A stretch of DNA of 64,000 nt from Prinsepia uniflora. Taxonomy: Eukaryota; Streptophyta; Magnoliopsida; Rosales; Rosaceae. Every line of letters starts with the position of its first letter. The first letter of the stretch is position 1. This document shows, piece after piece, positions 34,828 through 48,700 of the stretch. A model generated the notes under the pieces. The model was not told the origin of the DNA. It was given only the letters and a program-made list of their open reading frames with translations, and made no database searches. The stretch spans positions 34,210,716 through 34,274,715 of the forward strand of contig CM064874.1 of NCBI GenBank assembly GCA_032719365.1. Direction: 5' to 3'. Both the position numbers and the translations under genes were made by a program.

Positions 34828-37800
34828 AAACCATAGAAAATCCATATCCGAATAATGATTCCGTAAGCTAGCATCCGGAACCATCATCCTGAACCCAAAT
34901 CCAGAGTTTCCCTTCCAAGTTTCAAAATCAAATCTGAATCATCTTTTCAAAATCCGATTCCAAAACTGAAATCTCGTTTATCGAAATCACATGAACAGGA
35001 CTTCAAGCCCAAAATCTCTTTTTCAAAATCCATTTTAAATCATTGAAATCAAATCATTTTTCAAATCCCAAAATCAAATCATCAAAACCACGATCAAATC
35101 ACAATATAAATCGGAACCTCGTAAAACGTGCAAATACGTCATAATTTCGAAATACGTGCAAAATCGTAAATCATCATGATCATAATCATAAACATAGAAA
35201 TCACGTATAGAAAACATATAAAAAATTTATGCATGCATCATATGTTCGAAAGCAAAGTCCACTCACAAACCATTTACGCCGCTGCCTCGATACGCGCGCA
35301 CTTATGCCATTCCCGGCTAATCTGTTATCACCGGCTTCCCTGAACCTGTACAAATCCCATAATAAGGTCACTAACTACTTCATAATGTTCATACTAAAGC
35401 CCAGTAATTTTTCCAAATTTTTATCTATTTTTAAACGGGCCTTAAAACCTTCGGACATCCCGAAACATATCGAGATGATGTCTGATCGACTCGAAACCAG
35501 TGCCAAAATATTCGTTACATCGAATAATTTAAAAGTCGTGTTGGAACTTCCCTCAAAAGACGTGCCACGTACCCCCATGCGCCTCCCAAAGGGGCTGCGC
35601 GTGGGCCTCACCCGCCTCAGCAGTCATCTTCAACCTCACGCCGAACCGGGTCCAGACCGGTTCGGTTCAGTCCGATCCAGCCGAACCGACCAGGGCGGTT
35701 TTTGTCCAATTTCAGGTCATTTTCACTCTTTTTTTCCACTATTAGCTTCGTCCCAATGTATAGACTCAACCTACAATGGTGAAACATAAACTTAAGGTCT
35801 AGAAACTACCTCCCAGGTGGAAGGAAAAACCAGTCACTATCCTTCATCGAGTTGCCATGATTCCGGCCACCGTCCTTCTTGGTTTTGATCCCAAACGCCT
35901 TCTGGAATCCCTAGAAACAACATCCACTCGTCACAACCTCACATAACCTATCAATTCTCAACTTGCCATAATCGAATTTAAACAACGTTTTTACTGGTTT
36001 TTTACCTTACCATCCATCTTAGGCCTCGAAACTGGCTCAATCCATTCCTTGTTACCTCTAGATCATCAACCTAGCAATTCATTTGATTAATAACAGTCAA
36101 AACGCGGTTCTCCATATTCAAATTAAAACAGGACACTCACGGGTTTGTACCTTCGTTCACCGTCACGAACACCGTCGTGCACCGCCGTGGTGACCACCAG
36201 CTTCATCTCACCGCCTTCATCATCTTTGATGAACAAACCATAATTAAAGGAACACATTTTGATCATGTTTGGATCAATTGATCCTCACGGGTTCATAGTT
36301 CCCCTGTTTTGGTTTCCACGGCCATCGTCGTGGACGACCCTCCACGGTGGCACCACCACCGCACACGGCTCTGTCCACTCTTCCATTTTGGGTTTCACTC
36401 ACTAGTCAGGGCCAAGGGATGAAGATCGAGGGAAAATTGGGGAAGGTTCTCTCTATTTTTCTTTTGAACCAAACCGTGCCAAAGTTTAAAACGATGAAAT
36501 GCGGTGAGCAAGGTTCTACAACCATCCAGACCCAGCCAAGTGTCCAAAACCTTGTGGGCACACATTCCAGAGCAGGCCAAGTGTCCATCTCTAACTGGGC
36601 ACAGATCCCAATGCAAGAAATGACCAAATTGCCCTTACCTTCACAATTACCATTTTGCCCAAGTTCCCAGAATCGTAACTCTGTCGTCCGACCTCCGATT
36701 AACGCATGCCTTTTGTCGTTGTATTCAGGAGATCGAGACCTACCTAACGGTCCTCGAAATACATGACAAAGACCTGTCGTAGAAAAACTCAACAAATTGC
36801 CTTTTTTTAAACCAAATTACCAAAATACCCTCAAACTTCCGAACATCATAACTGCCTCCTCGGATGTCAGAATCGGACGTGCCACCTGTCTATGAACTCG
36901 TGATATCCCGAACTACGTTACAATCATTGGTCAAAGTCTAGTTGACTGTACAAACCAAAAGTCAACCGTTTGCCCAATTCTAGGGGCAAAATCGTCATTT
37001 CGCACCGTCCGTCCGAAAGCATCCAACTAATCACTAATTAACCTCACTAATCCGTCATTAACCACTAATCTAATCCCAATTTCTAGGACGGGACGTTACA
37101 ATCTCCCCCCTTAAAGAATTTCATCTCCGAAATTTCGCATCTCGTACTTTTCTAAGTAACTGGGGAAAATCTAACTGAGCTCACACCTTGGTCTCCTACC
37201 CGGTGTCCAGCACCTGCCAATCCAACTTCTCCTGACAGTTCCCAAATTGTCACCCTAACTCGGCCAAGCGAACCATTTACTACGTTTCAGTCCATCTGGA
37301 AAATCATCCCTTCCTCATCGGGGTCAACACATTTTCAACTCGTACCCAAGGTACCTTTAACGTCACACTAGCCGACACTCATGGTTCAACCAACACTAGG
37401 TACGCCACAACACCACTGCTTCTGGTTTCAACACTTCCGACTCCTTCTCGAGTTGAGCGTACCTCGTACCAACGTCTCAGTACATCATGCGAGTTTACCG
37501 TCAACAGACACAAATCTTAAATACAACCGTTCACAAGACGGCATCTACCGGCCTCGGTACTCCTATGCATTAAGATTGGTACAACGGTCCATAATACTTC
37601 CGTCAGTGATCTGCGCCGACCTCACCGGGGTCACAACGTACTCGTCTATACCCTTAATTCAACCAATCATCTCACCAGTGGTTCCACTAACCACCAACAC
37701 AGTCAACCTATGGAAACACCATCCACATTTCATACTATCTCTTTATAACTAGACCCTATCATAAACCGGTTTAACCATGATCAAACATCTCAATGTCGGG

Positions 37801-39687
37801 GTCCCACCAGTCACTCATGGTTCTGAGCATCCAGTTCACATCAACACTTACTCCAACAAGCATCTCGAAACTGTTCCGATTCAGCAAGACAACCACAACA
37901 CACCTCGGCACTAAGCTGATCACCAACTCCTACCAAAACATCATGATGCACATCCAAGTACATCGGCATGGTTCCGACCACTGCAGAACCAGTACGTACA
38001 CATTTCAAGTACATTACCACCAACCAGAACCACGGTGCATACCACCAAACACACGCAAGGACAACCCTACGAACTTTGAATAAAACAAAGATATTTTAGA
38101 ATACCTCAAACACAGCTCGTAGAGTATATCCTCACGCACTTCCAACGTCATCCTACATTACGTCCACTAATCAACCACAGCAGCATCAACCACAGCAGCA
38201 TCAGCCACGCTCTACGACACCCAAGTCCAGCCAACAACATCCTAGTGTACCCGTCACCCTCACAGTGTATTTCCAGGGCACACAAAACATCCTCGTGACT
38301 ACACTGATTACCACCTGGCTACAGACCAGACACGCTTCACTTTTGCATCCTCGTGACCGCTCAAACCAAAAGTCAACCGTTGGCCCAATTCTAGGGGCAA
38401 AATCGTCATTTCGCACCGTCCGTCCGAAAGCATCCAACTAATCATCGATTAACCTCACTAATCCGTCATTAACCACTAATGTAATCCCGATTTCCGAGAC
38501 GGGTCGTTACATAGAGGGTTTCAAAACCAAGAAAAATGTGTGAGTGGACGAAAACAATGGTTTATATAAAGAAACAAACTATTCAAAAACATATTATTTA
38601 CCCTTCGTTTAAAAGAGTTATGCATGCACTAAGTTTACGAATAAAACATCAAATTCAAAATATGTGCACTGATAAGAAAATCAGGAACTACACAAACTTT
38701 ACCAGCATGAAACCAAATCAAGACATCACTGCAAATATGACTAGATCAAAGCACGGACCCAACAAACATAAACAACCAGCCCTATTAAAATATTAGCACA
38801 TATATGAAACACCAATGCATAAGCTTACTAATCACACAAAACCAGTTGTACTGAGTCCATCAACATACCAACCAGCCAATCATATCAACGACCCAACCTC
38901 GATGTCTGTTGTTGGATCATCATATCAAACGTGCACTACAGGTAGGCTAATATCACTCCAGAAAGACGAAGTCCCAGACTCGATGTCCGAGTGTCGACCA
39001 GCTCAGGAATTACGGAGTCCCAAACTTGACGTTCGAGTCACCGTCCTAGTCTCAGGAATTACGGAGCCCTAGGCTCGACGTCTGAGACGAGTCTCGAGAA
39101 TGACGGAGCCTAGCTTGACATACGAGAATTTGCGATAGACGAGTATCAGGAATGACGGAGTCCAGCTCGACGTCCGAGACTTGTATCACAATCGGCATCT
39201 CGAGGAGGGTCACCAACCACATCATATCATAGTCACAACATCATAATCATCACACATCACCTCAAATGTCTCAAATACTGAGGAACTACAAATCCACATC
39301 AACGGTAACTCACCATCATCCAATATATCGGGTCTAAGCCCTAAAACCATAATGCCATCAAACCTCGTAAAACGAACCATTAAGATATTCAATAAAATCA
39401 TACAAAAAACTCAAACATCAATCATCACCAAAATCACATAAATATATCATAATGTGTATAAAGTTGTTTCCCAAACCCAATAATGATCTGGAGTATGACA
39501 AACCCAATTTCCTCGAAAAACATGTCAAATTGGGATTTTCGTAAATTCATCAAATCCCCAAGAAATCCATATAAAATCCAATTGATCCAACACTAGCAAT
39601 CACATATCATAATCATACTTATTCAACTCAAATCCACAATCAAACGATATTCGAAAATGACTTACGAAACCTCTCGTAAATTGTGAA

Positions 39688-39689
<2 letters not shown>

Positions 39690-39741
<52 letters not shown>
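39690..39741. repeat. TAA/AAT trinucleotide microsatellite
   Basis: About 17 uninterrupted repeats of TAA inside the 27941-40710 LTR. Confidence 0.95.
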
Positions 39742-39743
<2 letters not shown>

Positions 39744-40715
39744 TATTCATAAATTATCGAAAATCATATAATAATTCCAATCACCAAAATATCAATAATG
39801 GTACAACGAAACATATTTAAAACACATAAATATGCATGCATAGGGTTTACAGAAAATAAAGACCACTCACACATACCTTTCACATGACTGAACCGAACTG
39901 CATGTTTTTCCGTAAAATCCGAGAACCTCAATTCCTCGATGGCCTAGTTCGAATCCACATACTTCGACTGTAAGTCTCAAGTTCGTGCTACCTCGTTCCT
40001 GCGTCCCAGATCCTCTGGTTTTTGCACCAAAACGATCACAGGATTTCCAGGAGCTCAAGCAGTGCCTTAAATCCCAAGTTCTGGGCATGAAATCAGGAAA
40101 CCCAAAATTCAACATTCATCGTTTCAAATTTTTGTCTCACCGTTTTCACGATCTTTTCTTCCTCTCATCTTCTTCTTTAACTCCCCTCACTCCCAACATC
40201 ATTTCCTCATTTCCAAGTCCCTCATCATTCAGTCCTCTACTATCTCTCTCTCGATCAACACAATCCATGGTGTTTGGCCCATGGCCACCAAACCTTCACT
40301 AGCACACACTCACATGTCTATATATAGAGGAGCAAGCTGGTAAAGGGGAGAGCATACCAGAACCATCTAGAGTAGGACACTTGTCCAATTCCAATTAGTT
40401 CACATTGCCCAATGACCAAATTTGTACAAATTACCAAAATGCCCCTAAGGGTTCATGACCTAAAACGACCTCTCACGGTCTCCGATTTTGTTGTACCGCC
40501 TATTGACATACTCGAAAGGTCGAGACCTTCGTGAAGGCATTTTCGGAATTACCAAAAACTGTCTCGATCAAAAAGTCAACATTTTGGGCCTTAGTCAAAG
40601 TCAAACCTTTAACTTTGACAAGAAAGTCAACCTTTGACTTGTAGGGGGGAAATGGTCAATTTAACCAAATTTTTCCAATTTTACCCTCATTAAAGGTCCG
40701 GGTTGTTACACAATA

Positions 40716-41250
40716 TGCGTGTGTACAATAAAGTAGCATGTGACCACTTTGTCGGTATGTCAACCATAACCATGAAATTGTTCCAACGGCTCGCATGGTG
40801 TTTGGAAAATCCACAAATTTCCCCTTGTCTTCTATACAAGAAAGGATTGAGTCTTTACTCATATTTGCAGATAATGGTCTAATATTCGATTTTTGCTAAC
40901 GAGAAAACTTGGCATAGTGTTTCATTAAATACAAAGGTGCCTACTAGTAAGAGGTTGCTCGTAAAATTGATTGAGGATGCGGCGCATCATTACCTTGACC
41001 TAGGTGTCCCAACTTGTCATGTTATAATGAGCAATTTCTCGTACTAGTTAGCTCTTGGCTAGCTTCTTTCCAGTTTCTCCAGTGTATACTTCTGGCCATA
41101 CTGATTGAAGGTTATGCAAAGATATTTCCACTTTCTTGTCATTAGTGGTTTCAATGTGATATCCGACGACTCGAATATCCATAAATCTTGCCAATGTTCT
41201 TCTGTAACTTAGAGAATAAAAGTTCTTATTGATGGTAATTCAGTACCATT
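40716..41250 (-). pseudogene. Copia pre-integrase and integrase N-terminal fragment
   Basis: The minus strand at ~41,190-41,060 reads GYHIETTNDKKVE and further residues typical of the segment before GAG-pre-integrase. At ~41,010-40,980 it reads MMRRI, from the copia signature LGHPG-x-x-MMRRI. At ~40,790-40,725 it reads RQSGHMLLY, near the first integrase Asp. Stops occur throughout. Confidence 0.65.
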
Positions 41251-43705
41251 CAACAGCGTTCACTTGTCATATCTCTCAGAGTATAATGTGTGTGATAACA
41301 CTATCAGCCAAACAATAAACTTCCCCACAAAACCTACGTATTCATAGATTTAATTCAATGGATCACATGCGTAAGAATAAATGTTTGTAATGAATTAAAT
41401 CATATTCGAGTGAAACCACATTTTCAATTTTGAGAAACATAAACCATCGATTTAATCCATATATGAGAGCTTATCATTATATTAAGTTCGTTTCTCAAGC
41501 TTCGCAACTGGCGTGATACTTATATTTAACTTGCAATATGGATCGAATTCGGAATTATCACCAAATTATATTCATAAACATGGATTTAAAATCGATATTA
41601 CAACATGATGATTCTGTTTTGCCAAGAGTCTTTGTAATGATTGAATAATGTCAATTAGTGCTTTGAGTAAGTTCGTCTATAAGCGACTAATAAAAACTGT
41701 AAGTTCTATGACTTGGTATAATAAATCAGATTTAAAACTTATGAAATCTAATGTTTTTACCATGTCAAGTGAACTTATAAAGGAAACTTCATGTTCCCTT
41801 TTCTTTTATAACTTCGCTGAACAAATAGGTTCGATGGTCAATATGAACTACTGGTTCATTTATAGATTTCTTGTTTGTTTAAACACATATTGTTCCTAAA
41901 TGAGTATTAAGTAAATGCAATCATTTAAGGAAATATGTAAACAATTAAATAACACGTAGTAATAATTTGACATAATGTTTTGCGCATTGCTTTTTTTTTT
42001 TTTTTTTTTTTCAGAATGTGACTGTCCAATTCGAATGGTTCAGTTCAATTGGACCCGAGCAGTTCGATTAGACCGGTTCAATTCGCTTGGAAACAATCCT
42101 ACTAGATGTTGTTCATGTTACTGCTTGCATTGGGCTAGCGTTGTTTATATGTCATAGGCTTGTTTGCTTACCCACTAGGGCTTGATAAACCTTTTGGGTT
42201 TTTTCTTTATTTCACGTCGGCTTCCAAACCTTTAGCCGTCCGACTTGCCCTCTGGGCTGCATCCCTTTACCCTTCACTTATGTTTCCTAATCCAAAGCCT
42301 TAAAGTAAAGAGATTGGATCAATGGGGAAAATTTACTGCGCTAATTAAGGATCCCAAGTCATTTTGCCCTAGGTGAAAATGGAGCCTCATGGTGAGTTTA
42401 GGAAGGAAACTTCATGTTCTTTTTATTTATTATTAGTTTATAACATTTCCTAAATAATATAAACGATTAAGAAATATACAACATGCATAGCTAGTTGAAA
42501 TAAATGCTACTTTGTTCTTTAATTTAGGTATATTGCAATGCTTTAGGCATGCATGATTATATTTTAAGGCTCGACAAGTGTAAGGAAAAATTCAGTTTTT
42601 TGTTTTGGGTCGAAGCAGAGCCGAGCCGGTGAGCCAAGCCTCGTTGCCCGGCGTGGCTTAGCAGAGCAAGCCGAGCTGAGCCACTTAGGCTTGGGGGTGG
42701 GTTGGCTGCAGGCCAGCCACGCTGTTGGGCCTTTTTGGGCCGAGCCAGATAGGCGGCCTTCAAGGCTATTGGACACCTTGGGTTTCTGGGCTCTTGATTT
42801 GTTTCAAACCTAATGGGTTTGTTTTTTCTGTTCGGGCTTTTTTTTTTTGGGACCTTGTAGCCTATATAGGCTACATTTTTCTTTGTTTTCTTTTTCTAGG
42901 CCTACTGGGCCTTCTAATTTTTTCGGACTTTTAGGTGGCCTGCTGGGCTTGTTTCTGTGGACGTTTATTTTTTTCCAGCCTCCTGGGTTGATGGCCTTTT
43001 GGGCTGTTGTTTCCCCCTTTTTTTTCCGGCGCCTTCTGGCAGATGCCTAGCATCTAAGGAAATAGTTTGGATTGTGCCAAGCGGTGTTGGAGGGGCCGAA
43101 AGATATGGGGAAAAAAGTGAAAAATATGGCATGTATATGTAGAAGAATCATCAAATCACATGATACCCCCCATTCAACAAATAAAAATCTGGACTTTGCA
43201 GCCGCAATGTTTGAACATTGCATGATAGTCAAACAACATTCCAATTATTTATGAATTCATGCATACGGCACCATCACCAAAAATTTGTAGAAAAATATTT
43301 CTCGGAACAACACCAATTAATTATCAAACATCATTAACACCAAATATCCTCATCAGGAAAGTTCCAAACATATACATGGTCACTGTTGATTTTCAATTAT
43401 GATTTCGATTTTTTTCTTTGTCTTCCTAATGTAGTGACTTCTGGTCACTTTATATATTTAATTCAATTCCAAACATTGTTTACATGTAATTTATATTCAA
43501 ACGCAAATCATTCCATTCTAATAATATGTAATTCCAAATATTTAGTTTTAATAATCCTAAAGTTCATGTTTATAGGGTTCATCAATAATTAAAGAAATAA
43601 TAATAAAATAAATTAGATTTTAGGATATCAAAAGCCTACTTGATTGTAGAGCAGTGATCCTCTTCTTGAGCGATCCTCAGTTCCGAAGCGATGATGCTGA
43701 TAACG
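41250..43705 (-). pseudogene. Copia 5' internal region (expected gag), unrecognisable
   Basis: Position between the primer site and pre-integrase predicts gag, but no gag motif can be read. 41,990-43,080 looks foreign. It begins with a ~21-base T run and is rich in GGGCCT/GGGCTT words, so it may be an inserted retroposon. The degenerate primer-site complement GCTGATAACG at ~43,696 adjoins the 5' LTR. Confidence 0.4.
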
Positions 43706-43911
43706 TATTGTGAATCAATTGAATGAGAGATTGCAGAGAGGGAGGCAGAGAGAAGAAACGTTCTCTGTAAAATAATATGTACGTTTGGAATGAGTTAGGA
43801 TTTACAAAGGTAACTGATCTTTTATATAAGAAGGGAATAATAAATACAAAAAGACTATACTACCCTTGATACCCTTTACATAAATAGACACAACCCTTAA
43901 AGTTATTTATA
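43706..43911 (-). repeat. Copia 5' LTR
   Basis: TATTGTGAATCAATTGAATG to TTATTTATA; aligns over its full length with 8964-9171 with many substitutions and small indels, showing an old insertion. Confidence 0.83.
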
Positions 43912-43916
43912 AAGAC

Positions 43917-45721
43917 CAATTATCTCCTTCCAAAGTAAACTTAAACCCTAAAAATTTCATAACATCAAATGGCACTCACAATTTAAAGTAGCAAACGTAA
44001 ACACCAATTTTGGCATTGATGTCAATGTGAAATGAGGGCGGTGCTCCCAGCCTTGAATGTGCACTTCCACAGGGAAAGACAGTCCAACTTTGTAGTGATC
44101 AAGGGAAAGACAGTCAAACTTTGTAGTGATAAAAGGAAACCCAAATACCTCCAGAGTGAGATTGGCATCCTCGGGATCAACCCCAAAAAGAAACTAGCTC
44201 ATACCATTATTAAGAACGACACACCAGCCGAGTGAGGATCATCATGACACATTAGTAAGTCATCCGCGAAGGATCACACCTGGCCAATTCTAAAACGATC
44301 TCATCTCTAACGATAACGGAAGGTGGAAATTTTTGCATTGGTTTGGTTTGAGCCTCAAGCCTTGAGCCTTGAAGTAAATAAGGCTTGCTTGAAGATTGTC
44401 ATTTGCTTTTCGATACCATCTTAAAGAATGAATAATTACATTCGGTGAAGATATTATAGTGCATGCATATAGAAAAGTCCATTCATCTTTGTGAGATTAA
44501 GAAAAAGTAGCTAAGCTGTGAACCAATATAACATGTCATGTTTTTTGAACTAAACAAATTAGACTGTTTCTACACCAAACAAAAATATTAATGTTATGAC
44601 CAACAACACCACCAGTGAACCTTCCGTTTCACAGCCATGGAGCCATTTCCTCATCGTCATATGCTCCCACAAAAAAGTTCATTCATCTTTGTGAAACGGA
44701 AAGTACCAAGATTTTTCCCACATGATGATAATTCCTACAACATTTGGCAGAAGAAAGCATAGATTCACAGGTCATGAATCCCAGTCAGAAAATAAATGGT
44801 CCCCACTATCCTCGAGAAACCTATACATTTCAAAGAGCATACATCTATGATCTTCAGACGAGTCATGACATGTCAATCTATCCTCAGTACTTCAAACAGA
44901 TTTGGTAAAATAAATCTTATGAATGATCATATTATGTTAATGCTTTTACTTCAAATGAATCATATTCTCAGACGAAAACTTCACTTTGCACCCCATTCTC
45001 AATATTGGTTTTAAGTACACCCTATTCTCATCGAGTCAGCGCAAATCAGTGTATTTTCGTTAATACAGTCAAATGGGCATCCAAAACAGGGGCAAAATAG
45101 GGATATCGAATAGAAGAGGTTGACGTGGAAGTGGTTGACGCTAGTATAGACGAAGGCGGCATGGAGCTGACGTGGAATTGAACTAGTTTCTCCTTCGCGA
45201 GGTAAATTTGAAATCTGGAAATTGGGGATTCCATTTCGTACGGTTGGGGAATTCTAGGGTTTGGAGAATCACGATTTGGGGATTTCAGAAGTTGGGGAAA
45301 TTGGTAGATCTGCTCTCGAAATTGGACTCGTTTGAGAAGTCCGAAGACTGCTATGAGGATGATTCGACGAACCGAAGGGGTTGAGAAGCTCATTTATGGT
45401 AATTGCTTCTTCATTTTTCAGTTAGAAGAATATGCATTTTGTTTGCTTGATTTCGATTGGTTTTCGTATGGACTGAAATTGTATGTATGTATGGAATTGT
45501 ATGTTGTTACTGACTATGGAATTGCATGTTGTTAATGATTGTGGAATTGTAAGAACTTGGGACTGAAATTGGGAATGGAAGTGTACGTTGTTAACTGGGA
45601 CTGGAATTGTAGGAACTTGTATGATGCATTATGGAATTGTAGGCACTTGTATGTTGCATTATGATAGGATAATTGTAGTATGGATTTGTATTAGGGAATT
45701 CGGGCTGGAATAGGTACTTGA
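43917..45721. other. Unassigned interval between the two retrotransposon nests
   Basis: No gene could be supported. Notable parts: a 27-bp direct repeat (GGGAAAGACAGTC, 44,078-44,131); ~44,980-45,180, with TTTGCACCCCATTCTC and CACCCTATTCTC, resembling the ends of some plant DNA transposons; and a degenerate repeat built on GGAATTGTA (45,480-45,670). The interval carries CTTGA at 45717-45721, the probable target site of the LARD element. Confidence 0.4.
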
Positions 45722-48700
45722 TGTAACGACCCGTCCCAAATTTCATGATTAGATTAGTGACTAATCACGATTAGTGAGGCTAATCCGTGATTCAGAGGGC
45801 GAAATCGGACGAACGATGCGAAATGACCGTTTTGCCCCTAAGCGTGGCAAAACATCGACTTTTCATTCTGGCGGTCAAATGGACTTTGACCGATGACCGT
45901 GACATATTTCGTGACGTCACGAGTTCATAGACAAGTGGCACGTTCAATTCCGACGTTCGAGGAGGAAGTTATGACGTTCGGAAATTTAGGGGCATTTTGG
46001 TAATTTTGGTTAAAAGGGGTCAAATGTTGACTTTTTGACCGGGATGTTCGATGGCCGAGGGCCGAGGACCATTACGTAGATAAGGACGATACAAATTCAT
46101 AGACAGGCGGTACGTCGAATTCGGACGTTCGACGGCGAAGTTACAGTTCACGGAAGTTCAAGTGCACTATTGCACGAATTATGAAACGAACTAACTTTTG
46201 GACTCTAGTGGGGCCCAGATATTTATGGAGGCCCATTGGATGAGTGACAAGTGTCACCCATCCATTGTACAGCCCACACATATTCATGCATCGACCATCC
46301 ATTCCATTTCTTCATTCAAACACACACACCCCTCCCATTACCCGATCTCACCATTTCTCCATCTTTGTGCAACCCAAAACCCATCCCACCTTAACCCGTG
46401 ACCAGCCGTGAGGACCAGGGAGACTGAGGGAGTTGAGGTGGCTGGCCTGGAGGCCTGAACCGCCCCCCACGGCGGCGTGGAGGCAAGAACCCGTGCGGGT
46501 ACCCGGTAAAACCCAAAACTCATTTAAATTCAATTTTGTTGTTATGGTTAGTATTAGATGTTTAGGAAGTGTTCTATAGGTTGCTAGGGACATTTTAGGA
46601 TGGTTTGGAGGGTGGTTCACGGCGGGGGAAGGCTGAAAAGTGGCTGGGAAAAACAGGGGTCGTGGGGGGTGATTTCTAGGGATCGATTTAGGGGGGTTTT
46701 AGTCAGTTTTGTTGATTGGGTTAGATAGGAAATGAGAAAAGAGGAATTTAGGGATTAAAATGCAGGAAAACGGACCAAAAATGAGGGAGTAGGAGGGCCG
46801 GACCGGTCACGCCGGTCCAGCTGGACCGGACTGCACAGTCGAACCGGCTGGACCAGTCTGTCGCAAGGAAGAAGACGCACTGTGCAGTGGCGCGTGAGGC
46901 CCACACGCAGTGCACTCCCAGGGCGCTTGAGGGCGCGTGGCAAGGAATCTGGGGAAGGTTCCAACATGTAATTTCATCTATTTGATGTAACGAACATTTT
47001 GGAACTGGTTTCGAGTCAATCGGACATCGTTTCGATAGTTTTCGGGGTGTCGGAAGGTTTAGGGTCGGTTTAAAAATAGTTAAAAGTTCTGGAAAATTGC
47101 GGGGCTTTGCTAGGAGGTTAATTAAGTAGTTAGTAACCTTCTATTAAAATTTAAACAGGTTTGGGAGTCCCGGTGATCGTGGTCGGCTCGGGGAGCCGTA
47201 TGACACGCAAATCGAGGCGGCAGCTCGGACGGTCTGTGAGTGGACCTTGTTTTCCAAATTGGTGCATGCATAAATGTTTATTATATGTTTTCATACATTT
47301 TTTATGATGCCATGGGTGCATTTGTATGTGGTTACATATAGGCACGTATTTCGAGGGTTCGGCCCTATACGGTGCCTATACGGGTCTGTATTTCTTTATT
47401 GATTTAATGAAACGGTTTTGGATTTCTAAAAGGATAAACTCGGGTATGAGACCCATTTGGTTTGGTCTCGGGCATATGACACTATTTACGACCTTCGGGT
47501 CTAAATCGTGGTCGCGACGGGTGCTATGTGCACGGCGATCGACGATACGACGCTCGCCTCCGGTTTGGGCTGTGTTCCTTCCGGAGAGGTCACGATGCAC
47601 GATTCGTGGTCGGGCAGCCTGGGGAGGCTCGACTTTGGAGTGCTGACGGTTCAGGATATCGATCGGTGATGGGTGCACCATGATCTTGTGATGGTCGCGT
47701 CGGTTGATAAGTTCACGGCAACATACCAGGATTGAGGGCGGTCTTGGATGGATGGGTACACACATCACTATGATCGGAGTAGTGACTGACCCTTAGATAT
47801 CGGGCACGGTGCCCAGTTGAGTCATATGTTCGGGCACGAGGCCCAGTTGTTTTACACTGATGATTTCGGGTCAGGGACCCTAGGTGGATTTCCAAGTTCA
47901 TGACGGGTTATGGGAACCAGCATGAACTCTGGAAAGGTCATTGTGGTTCATGACGGTTTATGGGAACCGGCATGAACCTTTGTCATGTCATTATAGATCA
48001 TGACGGTTCATGGGAACCGGGCATGAACGTTTATGTTATGTTTATATATGTATTCATATACCTTCCTTTACTTCTATTATCTCCTTCGGGGAGGGTCGTT
48101 GGCCTGGGTGGATCCCGGAGTAGTCACGGAGCACCGACTGAGTGGAGTTACCCCCCAGTTGGGTTCCTTACTCTCAGGAAGGCTATGATTACTATTACCT
48201 CGGGTAGGGACAGTGGTCTGCGGACATTGATCTTGACTTTGAGAAGACTCGGATTGAGAGCTGGTTAGCACGCACATAGCTTTGGAAACCGTGACAGGAT
48301 TGGTTGTGTGAATTATATGTATATATGATGTATGCTATATGATATGATATATGATGTGTGTTTACACAGGTTTTGGGCAGTGACCCCATACGGTTGAGTC
48401 TTTATGATTCTTTCAATCTTGGTTTTGGGCTTAGTTCCCACATATGGTTTCTTTCGGTTAAAGGGTTTTCGAATGCATGCATGCTTTTTAGTGAAGGGTA
48501 CAAATGTCTTCGATAAACTGTTTTTATAAACTTTTGTTTTGTCCACTCACAGCTTTTAATATTTTGACTGCCCTTCAGGTTGACATCAGATGCGGACTGT
48601 AGCAGAGAGTGAGATATCACATGCCTCCTCCGGATCCTGGCGTACTCTGATAGCCCTGGAGGGCAAAGGTCGAAAATATCCCCTGTCTGACACTTCGTGT

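Larger units (their letters stand above)
28121..38511 (-). mobile_element. Deleted gypsy-type element with one full and one truncated LTR
   Basis: Flanked by TAGAG on both sides (28116-28120, 38512-38516). The left (3') LTR is 28121-28986 plus 34833-37100, ~3.1 kb after removing two nested solo LTRs. It is followed by AATCTCCCCCCTTAAAG (purine tract on the element strand) at ~37,100. The right LTR survives only as its first ~150 bp (about 38,362-38,511), nearly identical to 36,950-37,100. The internal 37,101-38,360 has no recognisable frame. An internal deletion took most of gag-pol and the 5' LTR. Confidence 0.85.
27941..40710 (-). mobile_element. Solo LTR (TGTAACAACCC family), minus, interrupted by a gypsy derivative
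   Basis: LTR sequence is 27941-28120 and 38517-40710 (~2.37 kb), starting TGACATGACCC and ending GGGTTGTTACA. The flanks CAGTA (27936-27940) and CAATA (40711-40715) form a near-perfect duplication. It contains a ~50-bp-period array with GAATTACGGAGTCC/GAATGACGGAGCC units at ~39,000-39,170 and a TAA microsatellite. Inserted into copia integrase. Confidence 0.82.
8964..43911 (-). mobile_element. Ty1/copia retrotransposon, degenerate, split by nested insertions
   Basis: Short LTRs (8964-9171 and 43706-43911) flank the element, and AAGAC occurs directly outside both ends (8959-8963, 43912-43916). The copia parts are 8964-11195, 13809-14473, 27381-27940 and 40716-43911. Read on the minus strand these give gag-side sequence, pre-integrase, integrase, linker, reverse transcriptase and RNase H, the copia order. 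All other sequence between the ends belongs to later gypsy-type insertions with their own target duplications. Every domain is broken by stops or frameshifts, so it is an old, non-autonomous copy. Confidence 0.88.

Noticed and set aside
45046..45393. 115-codon minus-strand frame near 45.2 kb
   Set aside because: No recognisable family, low-complexity Ser/Thr stretch, and surrounding sequence resembles a transposon end; not supported as a gene.
47234..48552. LTR intron with donor GTGAGT and acceptor CTCACAG at the inverted-repeat arms
   Set aside because: The acceptor AG is absent in the chromovirus LTRs (CTCACCC) while pairing with the other arm is kept, so pairing explains conservation better than splicing. 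RNA-seq would decide.
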